Source: DASVBE01 sp036375995
GTDB lineage: Bacteria; Actinomycetota; Actinomycetes; Streptosporangiales; Streptosporangiaceae
Direction: 5' to 3'
DNA: 46,425 nucleotides
NCBI GenBank assembly: GCA_036375995.1
Contig: DASVBE010000216.1
Span: 1 to 46,425 of the forward strand
The position numbers and the translations under genes were made by a program. The first letter of the stretch is position 1. Each line of letters opens with the position of its first letter. Below are positions 13,856 through 21,630 of the stretch, piece by piece. Under the pieces are notes generated by a model. That model made no database searches and was not told where the DNA came from. It worked only from the letters and a program-made list of their open reading frames with translations.

Positions 13856-15455
13856 ACCCGCGGGCAGCCAGCCCGCATCCCAGCCGCCGGGCGCCAGCGC
13901 CGGCCGGGTGGCCTTCGTCGGCGCCGGCCCGGGCGACGAGGGCCTGGTAACGCTGCGCGCCGCTGCCCTCCTGGCCGAGGCCAGCCTGGTGGTCGGCCAC
14001 CCGGACGTGGTTGACCGGGTCCGCCGCCTGATCGGCCCGGACGCCGAGGTGACCGACTCCCAGGCCCTCGCCGAGGACCCGAAGCTGCTGGTCAAGGCGG
14101 CCAGGGCGGGCCGGCTCGCGGTCCGGCTGTACGCCGGCGATCCGCTGCTGTTCTGCCACGCGGCCAGCGACGCCCAGCCCTGCATCAAGGCCGGGATCAG
14201 CATCGAGATCGTGCCCGGCGTGCCGTCGGCCACCGCGGTCCCCGCCTACGCCGGGATCCCGCTCACCTCGGACGGCCAGGGCGACCTGCGGGTCATCCAC
14301 ATGTCCGAGATCAGCCAGGTCGCCGCGGGCCCGGGCAGCCTGGTCGTGCTGGGCGCCGAGGCGGGCCTGGCCGACCTGGGCAAGATGCTCGTCGCGGCGG
14401 GCTGGAAGGAGTCCACGCCGCTCGCGATCACCTGGAACGGCACCACCACCGAGCAGCAGACCGTGCTGACCGCGCTCGGCTCGGTGCCCGCCGACCTCAA
14501 GGCGGCCGGGATCAGCCCGCTGACCCTGCCGGGCCCGGCGATCGCCGTGGTCGGCGAGGGCATCGCCGCGCAGCCCGCGCTGTCCTGGTACGAGACCAAG
14601 CCGCTGTTCGGCTGGCGGGTGCTGGTGCCGCGGACCAAGGAGCAGGCCGGCGGCGTCTCTGACCGGCTCCGCGAGTACGGCGCGGTGCCCGAGCAGGTGC
14701 CGACGATCGCGGTCGAGCCGCCGCGCACCCCGCAGCAGATGGACCGGGCGGTCAAGGGCCTGGTCACCGGGCGATACCAGTGGATCGGGTTCACCTCGGT
14801 GAACGCCGTCCGCGCGGTACGGGAGAAGTTCGAGGAGTACGGCCTCGACGCGCGGGCCTTCGCCGGCGTCAAGGTCGCCGCGGTGGGGGAGCAGACCGCG
14901 GCCGCGCTGCGGGCCTTCGGCATCATGCCCGACCTGGTGCCCGACGGCGAGCAGTCCGCCGAGGGGCTGGCCGACGTGTGGCCGGCCTACGACGACGTGC
15001 TCGACCCCATCAACCGGGTGCTGCTGCCCCGCGCCGACATCGCCACCGAGGCGCTGCTGGCCCGGCTGACCAGCCTGGGCTGGGAGGCCGAGGACGTCAC
15101 CGCGTACCGCACGGTCCGGGCCGCGCCGCCGCCCGCGCCGATCCGCGAGGCGATCAAGGGCGGCGGCTTCGACGCCGTGCTGTTCACCTCGTCCTCCACG
15201 GTCCGCAACCTGATCGGCATCGCGGGCAAGCCGCACGCGGTCACGGTCATCGCGGTGATCGGGCCGCAGACCGCCAAGACCGCGGCCGAGTTCGGGCTCC
15301 GGGTCGATGTGATGGCCCCCACCCCGTCGGTGACCGCGCTGGTCGACGCCGTGGCCGAGTACGGTGCCGGGCTGCGCGACGCCGCGCGGGAGGCCGGGGA
15401 GGTTCTCCGCAAACCGAGCGAGCGGCGCCGCGGGGCCAGACGCCGGCTCCGCTGA
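13839..15455 (+). CDS. hemD: uroporphyrinogen-III synthase with N-terminal CobA/SUMT-like domain
   Basis: 538 residues from the ATG at 13839, chosen because AGGTGA lies five bases upstream; a GTG nine bases earlier is possible. Residues about 20-260 form a tetrapyrrole methylase-like domain with FVGAGPGDEGLVTLRAA and VEIVPGVPSA-type (here EIVPGVPSATAVPAYAGIPL) motifs. The usual GGDPFxFGRG loop is replaced by YAGDPLLFCHAAS. Residues about 265-515 are HemD: WRVLVPRTKEQAGGVSDRL, WIGFTSVNAVRAVRE, LLPRADIATEALLARLT and DAVLFTSSSTVRNL. HemD closes hydroxymethylbilane to uroporphyrinogen III; the methylase half would start siroheme/B12 synthesis if active. It overlaps hemC by 17 bp. Confidence 0.93.
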   Translation: MTATAKPAGSQPASQPPGASAGRVAFVGAGPGDEGLVTLRAAALLAEASLVVGHPDVVDRVRRLIGPDAEVTDSQALAEDPKLLVKAARAGRLAVRLYAGDPLLFCHAASDAQPCIKAGISIEIVPGVPSATAVPAYAGIPLTSDGQGDLRVIHMSEISQVAAGPGSLVVLGAEAGLADLGKMLVAAGWKESTPLAITWNGTTTEQQTVLTALGSVPADLKAAGISPLTLPGPAIAVVGEGIAAQPALSWYETKPLFGWRVLVPRTKEQAGGVSDRLREYGAVPEQVPTIAVEPPRTPQQMDRAVKGLVTGRYQWIGFTSVNAVRAVREKFEEYGLDARAFAGVKVAAVGEQTAAALRAFGIMPDLVPDGEQSAEGLADVWPAYDDVLDPINRVLLPRADIATEALLARLTSLGWEAEDVTAYRTVRAAPPPAPIREAIKGGGFDAVLFTSSSTVRNLIGIAGKPHAVTVIAVIGPQTAKTAAEFGLRVDVMAPTPSVTALVDAVAEYGAGLRDAAREAGEVLRKPSERRRGARRRLR

Positions 15456-15518
15456 CCGCCCCGCCCGCCTTTCTCGCAGCGGGCCAGCCTCTGCCCAGGC
15501 TCAGGAAGCAGGTGCGAA

Positions 15519-16502
15519 GTGACTACCGGGTTCCCCACCGTCCGGCCCCGCAGGCTGCGTACATCGCACGCCATGCGCCGGCTGGTCGCGCAGGTCAGCG
15601 TGCAGCCATCGGATCTCGTGCTGCCGCTTTTCGTCAAGGAAGGCAGCACCGAGCCGCAGCCGGTGTCCTCGATGCCCGGGGTGGTCCAGCACACCAGGGA
15701 CAGCGTGCGCAAGGCGGCGGCCGACGCGGTGAACGCCGGGGTGGGCGGGCTGATCCTGTTCGGCATCCCGGCGGTCAAGGACGGCCGCGGGTCGGCCGCT
15801 GACGACCCGGACGGCATCGTCCAGCTGGCCCTCGGCGACCTGGCCGCCGACCTCGGCACGGACACCGTGCTCATGGCGGACCTGTGCCTGGACGAGTACA
15901 CCGACCACGGCCACTGCGGCATCCTCACCCCGGACGGCGAGGTGGACAACGACGCGACGCTGGAGCGGTACGCGGCGATCGCGGTCGCCCAGGCGCAGGC
16001 GGGCACGCACGTGGTGGCGCCCAGCGGCATGATGGACGGCCAGGTCGGCGCGATCCGTGCGGCGCTGGATGCGGCCGGCTTCCCCAGCGTGGCGATCTGC
16101 GCGTACTCGGCCAAGTTCGCCTCCGCGTTCTACGGGCCGTTCCGCGAGGCCGCCGAGTGCGCGCCGCAGTTCGGCGACCGGGCCGCCTACCAGGAGGACC
16201 CGCGCAGCGCGGCCGAGGCGGTCAGGGAGACCCTGCTCGACCTCGACGAGGGCGCCGACATCGTGATGGTCAAGCCCGCGCTCGCGTACCTGGACATCAT
16301 CAGCCGGGTCGCCGCGGCCGTGCCGGTGCCTGTGGCCGCGTACCAGGTCAGCGGCGAGTACGCGATGGTCGAGGCGGCTGCCGCGAACGGCTGGCTGGAC
16401 CGGGACCGGATCATCATGGAGACGCTGACCGCCATCCGGCGGGCCGGGGCGAGCATCATCCTCACCTACTGGGCCGCCGAAGCCGCCCGCCGGCTGGCCT
16501 GA
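15519..16502 (+). CDS. hemB: delta-aminolevulinic acid dehydratase (porphobilinogen synthase)
   Basis: 327 residues from the GTG at 15519, after a GGAAGCAGG stretch. The two Schiff-base lysines are in AICAYSAKFASAFYGPFRE and in DIVMVKPALAYLDII. The metal region reads DLCLDEYTDHGHCG: the middle cysteine of the Zn-type DxCxCxxYxxHGHCG is Asp, as in many actinobacterial and plant-like enzymes that use Mg2+ in place of three-Cys zinc. The enzyme joins two aminolevulinates to porphobilinogen. It lies 63 bp after hemD in the same operon direction. Confidence 0.96.
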   Translation: MTTGFPTVRPRRLRTSHAMRRLVAQVSVQPSDLVLPLFVKEGSTEPQPVSSMPGVVQHTRDSVRKAAADAVNAGVGGLILFGIPAVKDGRGSAADDPDGIVQLALGDLAADLGTDTVLMADLCLDEYTDHGHCGILTPDGEVDNDATLERYAAIAVAQAQAGTHVVAPSGMMDGQVGAIRAALDAAGFPSVAICAYSAKFASAFYGPFREAAECAPQFGDRAAYQEDPRSAAEAVRETLLDLDEGADIVMVKPALAYLDIISRVAAAVPVPVAAYQVSGEYAMVEAAAANGWLDRDRIIMETLTAIRRAGASIILTYWAAEAARRLA

Positions 16503-16555
16503 GCTGCTCCGGTACTGCAGAATGCAACGATCCCCTCGCACACCGGAGTGAGCTG

Positions 16556-17257
16556 ATGGTCGAGACGATGCGCCGCCGCGGCCGCCGGCGCGCGGCCGGG
16601 CGGAAGACCGCCGGGCTGGCCGCCGCCGCGGCCAGCTACGCGGCCATGGGCTGGCCGGTCTGCGCGGGCGCGTACCCGCCGCCGGCCCGGCCGCACCGCG
16701 GGGCGGGAGCGGTCCGCGGCTGCTCGTGCGACCGGATCGGCTGCCCGGCCCCCGGCGCGCATCCGATCTCCGCGGCCTGGCAGGTAGAGGCCACGACCGA
16801 GGCCGCGGTGGCGGATGCGATGTGGGCCGCCCGGCCGGACGCGAACGTGATCCTGGCCACTGGCCGGGTCTTCGACGTACTGGACGTACCCGCCCCCCTC
16901 GGGCTCACCGCCCTGAACCTGATGGCCGGGGCGGACATCCAGCCCGGTCCCGTCGCGCTGAGCGCGGGGGACCGGGCTCTCTTCTTTGTGCTGACCCGCG
17001 GCGCCCCGGCCGATGAGCAGGAATGGTGGTCCTGCCACCTGGACTGCGAGCCGGGGTCGGTGACCGAGCACTCCGAGCTTTCCGTACTGCCCGGGCTGCG
17101 CTGGCACTGCCGGGCCAGCTACGTGGTCGCCCCGCCGTCCCGGCTGCCCGGCGCGGGCGCGGCCCGGTGGCTGCGCGAGCCCGGCGGCCATCCGCTGCCC
17201 GACGGCGTGGCGCTGCTCGAGGTCCTGGCCGACGCCTGCGAGGGGGCACGGCGGTGA
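16556..17257 (+). CDS. orphan PrimPol-like (bifunctional DNA primase/polymerase N-terminal) domain protein
   Basis: 233 residues from the ATG at 16556, behind CGGAGTGAGCTG. The region AAASYAAMGWPVCAGAYPP starts the fold. A cysteine cluster (GCSCDRIGCPAPGAHPIS) then precedes AAWQVEATTEAAVADAMW, and RPDANVILATGRVFDVLDVP corresponds to the AEP-type catalytic strand. This is the layout of the PrimPol-like domain of replication proteins, but no helicase, DnaB or plasmid gene adjoins it, and the acidic pair is DVLD, not DVD. It overlaps hemL by four bases (GTGA), which places it in a heme operon. I recall such stand-alone proteins in Streptomyces, usually with no known role. Primase activity is uncertain. 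Confidence 0.75.
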   Translation: MVETMRRRGRRRAAGRKTAGLAAAAASYAAMGWPVCAGAYPPPARPHRGAGAVRGCSCDRIGCPAPGAHPISAAWQVEATTEAAVADAMWAARPDANVILATGRVFDVLDVPAPLGLTALNLMAGADIQPGPVALSAGDRALFFVLTRGAPADEQEWWSCHLDCEPGSVTEHSELSVLPGLRWHCRASYVVAPPSRLPGAGAARWLREPGGHPLPDGVALLEVLADACEGARR

Positions 17258-18561
17258 CCGGCGAGGGCGGGGGTCCCGGGTCGGCCGCGCTGTTCGCCCG
17301 TGCGCTCGAGGTGACGCCCGGCGGGGTGAACTCGCCGGTCCGGGCGTTCGGGTCGGTCGGCGGCCGCCCGGTGTTCATGGCCTCGGGGCGCGGCGCGTAC
17401 CTGACCGACGTGGACGGCCGCGAGTACGTGGACCTGGTGTGCTCCTGGGGGCCGATGATCCTGGGCCACGCGCACCCGGCGGTGACCGCGGCGGTGGCCA
17501 CCGCGCTGTCCGGCGGGACGTCGTTCGGGACCGTCACCCCCGGCGAGGTCGAACTGGCCGAGGAGCTCGTCAGCCGGGCCCCGGTGGAGAAGGTCCGGCT
17601 GGTCAGCTCGGGCACCGAGGCGACGATGTCGGCGCTGCGGCTGGCCCGCGGGTACACCGGCCGGCGCCTGGTGGTGAAGTTCGCCGGCTGCTATCACGGC
17701 CACGTGGACGCGCTGCTGGCCGCGGCCGGGTCCGGGGTGGCCACCTTCGCGCTGCCCGACACGCCCGGGGTGACCGGCGCGATGACCGCCGAGACGCTGG
17801 TGCTGCCGTACAACGACGCGGAGGCGGTCCGCCAGGCGTTCGCCGAGCACGGCCCGCAGATTGCCGCGGTGATCACCGAGGCGTGCCCGGCCAACATGGG
17901 CGTGGTGCCACCGGCCGGCGGGTTCAACGAGCTGCTCGCCGCGCTGTGCGCCGAGCACGGCGCCCTGCTGATCATGGACGAGGTACTGACCGGTTTCCGT
18001 GTCACCCGGTCCGGCTGGTACGGCCGGGAGGGGACCGCCGCCGATCTGATGACGTTCGGCAAGGTCATGGGCGGCGGGCTGCCGGCCGCGGCGTTCGGCG
18101 GCCGGGCCGAGATCATGGAGCGGATGGCCCCGTCCGGGCCTGTGTACCAGGCGGGCACGCTGTCCGGTAACCCGCTGGCCACCGCGGCGGGCCTGGCCAC
18201 GCTGCGGGCCTGCACGGACGAGGTGTACGCCCGGGTGGACGAGGCGGCGGCGGCCGTGGCCAAGCTGGCCGCGGACGCGCTGACAGCGGCGGGCGTGCCG
18301 TTCCGGCTGCAGGAGGCGGGCAGCCTGTTCTCGGTGTTCCTCGGCCTCGACATGCCGGTGCGCGACTTCGGCGACGCCCGTGCCCAGTCGCCGGCGGCCT
18401 ACGCGGCGTTCTTCCACGCGATGCTGGACGGCGGCGTGTACCTGCCGCCGTCGTCGTTCGAGGCGTGGTTCCTGTCCGCGGCCCACGACGACGAGGCGAT
18501 CAGCCGGATCGCCGCGGCGCTGCCCGCCGCGGCGCGCGCCGCGGCCATCGCCCTGGCCTGA
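17254..18561 (+). CDS. hemL: glutamate-1-semialdehyde 2,1-aminomutase
   Basis: 435 residues from a GTG overlapping the previous stop. Class-III aminotransferase features: TPGGVNSPVRAFGSVGG, VDLVCSWGPMILGHAHPAV, VRLVSSGTEATMSALRLAR, FAGCYHGHVDALL, IMDEVLTGFRV, and the PLP lysine in DLMTFGKVMGGGLPAAAFGG (about residue 270). It moves the amino group within glutamate-1-semialdehyde to give 5-aminolevulinate. With hemA it completes the C5 pathway entry and with hemB, C and D the route to uroporphyrinogen III. No downstream gene in the same direction follows; an AT-rich gap with a palindrome separates it from a convergent transporter. Confidence 0.97.
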   Translation: MTGEGGGPGSAALFARALEVTPGGVNSPVRAFGSVGGRPVFMASGRGAYLTDVDGREYVDLVCSWGPMILGHAHPAVTAAVATALSGGTSFGTVTPGEVELAEELVSRAPVEKVRLVSSGTEATMSALRLARGYTGRRLVVKFAGCYHGHVDALLAAAGSGVATFALPDTPGVTGAMTAETLVLPYNDAEAVRQAFAEHGPQIAAVITEACPANMGVVPPAGGFNELLAALCAEHGALLIMDEVLTGFRVTRSGWYGREGTAADLMTFGKVMGGGLPAAAFGGRAEIMERMAPSGPVYQAGTLSGNPLATAAGLATLRACTDEVYARVDEAAAAVAKLAADALTAAGVPFRLQEAGSLFSVFLGLDMPVRDFGDARAQSPAAYAAFFHAMLDGGVYLPPSSFEAWFLSAAHDDEAISRIAAALPAAARAAAIALA

Positions 18562-18754
18562 CCAGGGCCTCGCGTTGGGCCGGGCGGCGCGCGCTTCTTC
18601 ACCGGAGCCCCTGGGTTATCAGGAGCAACTTAAGCGTGTTTCCGGCGCATTTGCCCGCCTGTCACATTTAGTCTCAGTAAAACAACCGGTGCCGCTGGTC
18701 ACGGAGTTAAGTCACGGGTTAGGCGCGGGCGGCCAGGCGCCGGGCCCGGATGTA

Positions 18755-18773
18755 TTTAGCTGCGGCAGCTAAA
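18755..18773. terminator. palindrome between convergent hemL and transporter genes
   Basis: TTTAGCTGC-G-GCAGCTAAA is a 19-bp near-perfect palindrome with A/T-rich flanks on both sides, so it could stop transcription from both directions. It lies in a patch of about 150 bp (18615-18790) that is unusually AT-rich for this window. Confidence 0.55.
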
Positions 18774-18823
18774 TTGCCATTTTCTGCGGCCCAGTGCGGT
18801 TATCTGCCCGGCAAATGCAGCGG

Positions 18824-19864
18824 TCAGCCGACCGCGATCGCGATGATCCCGCCGGCGATCGCGACGGCCGCGGTCAGCCGCCTGGCCACCGAGCCCTCAC
18901 CCAGCAGCCGGCCGCCCATCAGCACCCCGAACAGCACGCTGACCTCGCGAGCCGGGGCCACCACGCTGACCGCGGTGAACGCCAGCGCGGCCAGCACCAG
19001 GATGTAGGCCAGCGGCATGAGCACGGCCGCGCCGGCCACCTGAGCCCGGTAGCGGTGCCACACCAGCGCGGTACGGTCCGCCGCCCGGCAGGCGGGCAGG
19101 GCGAACACCACCGCCATGAACGGGAACGTCGCGTATCCCTGCAGCAGCGCCGGCGTGCCCAGGGTGGCGACCGCGTACCGGTCCCACAGCGTGTAGCTGG
19201 CGATGAACACCCCGGTCGCGAGGGCGAACCCGATGGCCGGCGCTGTGCTTGCTGGCGAGCGCCAGGCCGCCTTTGGCCCGCGCTGCCTTCCCTTCCTCGC
19301 TCCTTGGCGCTCCTTCGTCGCGCCGCGTCGCTCGTCGGGAAAACAGCGCCGCGGCCCTGCGCTCGCTGGCCGGCTTTGCCGGCGCGTCGCGCCGCCCTCG
19401 TTCGTCAGTCCAGGCGGCGCCGGCGGCCTTGTGCTCGCTGGGGACGGGGCGCCGATCAGAACGATGCCCGCCACGATGGCGATGATCCCGCCGGCCGCGA
19501 CCGGCCCCGGCCGCTCGCCGAGGAACGCGATGCCCGCCACCGCGGCCAGCAGCGCACCGGTGCCCCGGCCGACCGGGTACACCAGCGACAGGTCACCCAG
19601 CCGGTAGCCGGATTGCAGGAACACGAAGTAGGCCGTCTCCAGCACGCCGGTACCGGCCATGAACACCCAGCCCAGCGCGGTGAGGTGCAGCCAGCCGCCG
19701 GCCCACGCGAGGGCGATCACGGGGATGTACAGCAGCGTGGCCGCGGTGGCCGCGAGCCAGATGAAGGAGATCGCCCCGGTCTGCGCGGCCTGCTTGCTGA
19801 ACAGGTTCCAGCTGGCGTGCGCGACGGCGGCGATAAGAATGAGCGTGATAGCGGTGGCACTCAC
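18824..19864 (-). CDS. EamA/DMT-family membrane transporter with repeat-derived insert
   Basis: 346 residues from the GTG at 19864, which follows AGGAG by about nine bases; the frame continues upstream through the riboswitch and is not coding there. It shows the ten-helix EamA pattern: TAITLILIAAVAHASWNLF first, LVYPVGRGTGALLAAVAGIAFLGE-type helices 3-5, then APAIGFALATGVFIASYTLW starting the second repeat. A basic, Pro/Arg-rich stretch of about 60 residues (from STRPPAPPGLTN to KAAWRSPAST) sits between the two EamA halves. It is encoded by repeat copy C; without it the protein would be about 285 residues, the usual size. A ykkC-class riboswitch lies in its leader, so guanidinium export is a good candidate function. 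Confidence 0.85.
   Translation of the reverse strand: MSATAITLILIAAVAHASWNLFSKQAAQTGAISFIWLAATAATLLYIPVIALAWAGGWLHLTALGWVFMAGTGVLETAYFVFLQSGYRLGDLSLVYPVGRGTGALLAAVAGIAFLGERPGPVAAGGIIAIVAGIVLIGAPSPASTRPPAPPGLTNEGGATRRQSRPASAGPRRCFPDERRGATKERQGARKGRQRGPKAAWRSPASTAPAIGFALATGVFIASYTLWDRYAVATLGTPALLQGYATFPFMAVVFALPACRAADRTALVWHRYRAQVAGAAVLMPLAYILVLAALAFTAVSVVAPAREVSVLFGVLMGGRLLGEGSVARRLTAAVAIAGGIIAIAVG
19247..19440 (-). repeat. dispersed repeat, copy C, inside the EamA gene
   Basis: Read on the minus strand it contains the same core as copy B (identical over 47 bases at 19374-19328), then GGCGCGACGAAGGAGCGCC, GGAAGGCAGCGCGG and the right end CTCGCCAGCAAGCACAG. The host reading frame passes through all of it without a stop. 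The left edge has CCAGCGAGCACAAGGCCGCC, which echoes the core. The limits are approximate. Confidence 0.75.
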
Positions 19865-19887
19865 GGACGGCGGCTCCTGCCGGTTCT

Positions 19888-19905
19888 GTGCCCGGGTCCG
19901 GGCAC
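19888..19905 (-). promoter_or_regulatory. hairpin between riboswitch and transporter ribosome-binding site
   Basis: GTGCCCG-GACC-CGGGCAC is a perfect 7-bp stem with a tetraloop, placed between the aptamer-like region and AGGAG. It could be part of the expression platform. Confidence 0.5.
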
Positions 19906-19914
19906 GGCTAGCAG

Positions 19915-20058
19915 AGCCCTCGAGGCTTCTGTCCCGTGAGGTGTTGGCCTGCTCCCGGGCTACCCAGCCCGGCCGCAGGTTCCTGGCGCCGCTCGGTCCA
20001 GGCTGCCCCGCCCTGATTGTGGGTGGAAGCTGGCGGGCGAGGCACGGAACCCTAGGCG
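19915..20058 (-). ncRNA. ykkC-class riboswitch, probably guanidine-I, in the transporter leader
   Basis: On the minus strand CTAGGGTTCCG (20056-20046) equals the conserved 5' block of ykkC RNAs. CTGGACCGAGCGG (about 19994-20006) matches the CUGGUCCGAG block with one change. ACACCTCACGGGACAGAAGCC (about 19924-19944) matches the 3' ACACGG...GGGAcAAAAGCC block. Order and spacing fit the family, and a plausible P1/P2 stem region lies between them. The gene controlled is a small-molecule exporter-type protein, a normal ykkC target. Subtype 2 relatives (ppGpp, PRPP) share these motifs, so the ligand should be confirmed. Confidence 0.75.
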
Positions 20059-20127
20059 CAGCCACGTGCTGTGGCCAGCCTACTCGCCCGCCTCGGGGTG
20101 GCCGGTGCCCGGTAAGCTGACCGCGCC

Positions 20128-20778
20128 ATGAGCACTACCGCGCCGCCCGCTGACGGCACCATCGTTCATCTGGTCCGGCACGGCGAGGTGGAGAACCCCC
20201 GCCAGGTCCTCTACGGGCGGCTGCCGGGCTACCACCTGTCCGCGGACGGCCGGATGATGGCCAAGGCCGCGGCCGGCTTCCTGGCCGGGCGGGACGTGAC
20301 CGTGCTGCTCACCTCCCCGCTGGAGCGGGCTCAGGAGACCGCCGAGCCGATCGCTGAGGAGTTCGGGCTCACCCCGGTCGTCGAGGAGCGGGTGATCGAG
20401 CCGTGGAACCACTTCGAGGGCATGACGTTCGGCGTCGGCGACGGCTCGCTCCGCCAGCCACGGCACTGGCCGTACCTGATCAACCCGCTCCGCCCGTCCT
20501 GGGGGGAGCCCTACCGCAGCGTGGCGGACCGGATGCAGGCCGCCTGCCTGGACGCGGCCCGGGCCGCGAGCGGCCACGAGGCCGTGTGCGTGAGCCACCA
20601 GCTGCCGATCTGGACGGCCCGGCGGGCCGCGGAGGGCCGCCGGCTGTGGCATCACCCGGCCCGCCGCCAGTGCGCGCTGGGCAGCGTGACCAGCCTGACC
20701 TACACTGGCGGCCGGGTCACCGCGGTCAGTTACGCCGAGCCGTCCGCCCCGGCCCGCCGCGGGGTCGCCGGCGCCTGA
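20128..20778 (+). CDS. histidine phosphatase superfamily protein (phosphoglycerate-mutase-like)
   Basis: 216 residues. The catalytic motif IVHLVRHGEVENPRQVLYG (nucleophile His in RHG, about residue 17) comes first, followed by LLTSPLERAQETAEPI, the acid-base region IEPWNHFEGMTFG, and VCVSHQLPIWTARRAAEG with the second catalytic histidine. The fold is complete. The substrate is not evident; members act on sugar phosphates, phosphoserine and nucleotides. TAAGCT (20113-20118) lies nine bases before the ATG. It is followed by the cytochrome c maturation genes, an arrangement I associate with actinomycetes. It diverges from the riboswitch-controlled transporter. Confidence 0.9.
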   Translation: MSTTAPPADGTIVHLVRHGEVENPRQVLYGRLPGYHLSADGRMMAKAAAGFLAGRDVTVLLTSPLERAQETAEPIAEEFGLTPVVEERVIEPWNHFEGMTFGVGDGSLRQPRHWPYLINPLRPSWGEPYRSVADRMQAACLDAARAASGHEAVCVSHQLPIWTARRAAEGRRLWHHPARRQCALGSVTSLTYTGGRVTAVSYAEPSAPARRGVAGA

Positions 20779-20779
20779 C

Positions 20780-20800
20780 GCCGGCCGCCGCCCGGCCGGC
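20780..20800 (+). terminator. hairpin after the histidine phosphatase stop
   Basis: GCCGGCC-GCCGCCC-GGCCGGC, a perfect 7-bp stem one base after the stop codon; no U-tract. Confidence 0.45.
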
Positions 20801-20803
20801 TCT

Positions 20804-20898
20804 GAGCCAAGCCCGGTTCTGAGCCAGCCCGGTTCTGGAGCCAGCCCGGTTCTGGGCCAGCCCGGTTCTGGGCCAGCCCGGGTTCTGAGCCAGCTCTG
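20804..20898 (+). repeat. short tandem repeat, 16-17-bp unit, about 5.5 copies
   Basis: Units of GAGCCAGCCCGGTTCTG or GGCCAGCCCGGTTCTG start at 20804, 20821, 20838, 20855 and 20871, with a truncated GAGCCAGCTCTG at 20887. Units 2 and 3 are identical. It lies between the phosphatase hairpin and the tlpA promoter. Confidence 0.85.
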
Positions 20899-21024
20899 CA
20901 CCGGCCCCGCGCCGGCTCTGAATCGCCTGAGAACAGGCCGGCTCCGCGGACCCTGTGTCCGGCCGCGGCCGCGGGTCCGGCACAATAGATCCCCGGGATA
21001 CTACTGTCTGTAGGAGATCATCCG

Positions 21025-21630
21025 GTGCTTCGCCTGCCGCGTTTGGCCCGGGTCGCTGCGGTGGCCGGGCTGGCTGCTGCGGGCGCAGGCCTGCTGGCGG
21101 GCTGCGGCGGCGGGGCGATCGGCCAGGACGATCCGGCCAGCAACGGCAAGAGCTTCGTGTCCGGTAGCTACGCCACCACGGTGTATCCGGCCACCGGCCG
21201 GCCGCGCTCACCAGACGTCACCGGCACCAGCCTGACCGGGGAGAAAATCTCGCTTTCCGGCTACCACGGCAACGTCCTGGTGATGAATTTCTGGGGCTCC
21301 TGGTGCAGCCCGTGCCGCTCCGAGGCCCCCTCGCTGGCCGCACTGGCCCGCCGGTACGGGCCCGCCGGAGTACGGTTCCTGGGCGTGGACATCAGGGACA
21401 ACCCGCCGGCCGCGGCCGCGTTCGACCGGAAGTTCCGGATCGGCTACCCGAGCCTGAACGACCCCGGCGGCACGGTGGCGCTCGCCTTCCAGAGCACGGT
21501 GCCGCCCGCCGGGATCCCCACCACGCTGGTCATCGACCGCACCGGCCACGTCGCCGCGCGGATCGTCGGCCAGGTCAGCTACACCACGCTGGGCAAGCTG
21601 ATCCGCACCGTGCTGGGGCGGCCCGGATGA
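21025..21630 (+). CDS. resA: TlpA/ResA-like thioredoxin-fold lipoprotein
   Basis: 201 residues from a GTG behind TAGGAGA. The signal peptide and lipobox are MLRLPRLARVAAVAGLAAAG and then LLAGCGGG (Cys about residue 29). The thioredoxin core has VLVMNFWGSWCSPCRSEAPS with the WCSPC redox site (about residues 95-99), and the cis-proline is in PAGIPTTLVIDRTG. ResA reduces apocytochrome c haem-binding cysteines outside the membrane. It overlaps resB by four bases. A CcdA-type electron donor, usually encoded between resA and resB, is absent here. The tlpA/resA name follows the neighbours; other oxidoreductase roles are possible. Confidence 0.9.
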   Translation: MLRLPRLARVAAVAGLAAAGAGLLAGCGGGAIGQDDPASNGKSFVSGSYATTVYPATGRPRSPDVTGTSLTGEKISLSGYHGNVLVMNFWGSWCSPCRSEAPSLAALARRYGPAGVRFLGVDIRDNPPAAAAFDRKFRIGYPSLNDPGGTVALAFQSTVPPAGIPTTLVIDRTGHVAARIVGQVSYTTLGKLIRTVLGRPG

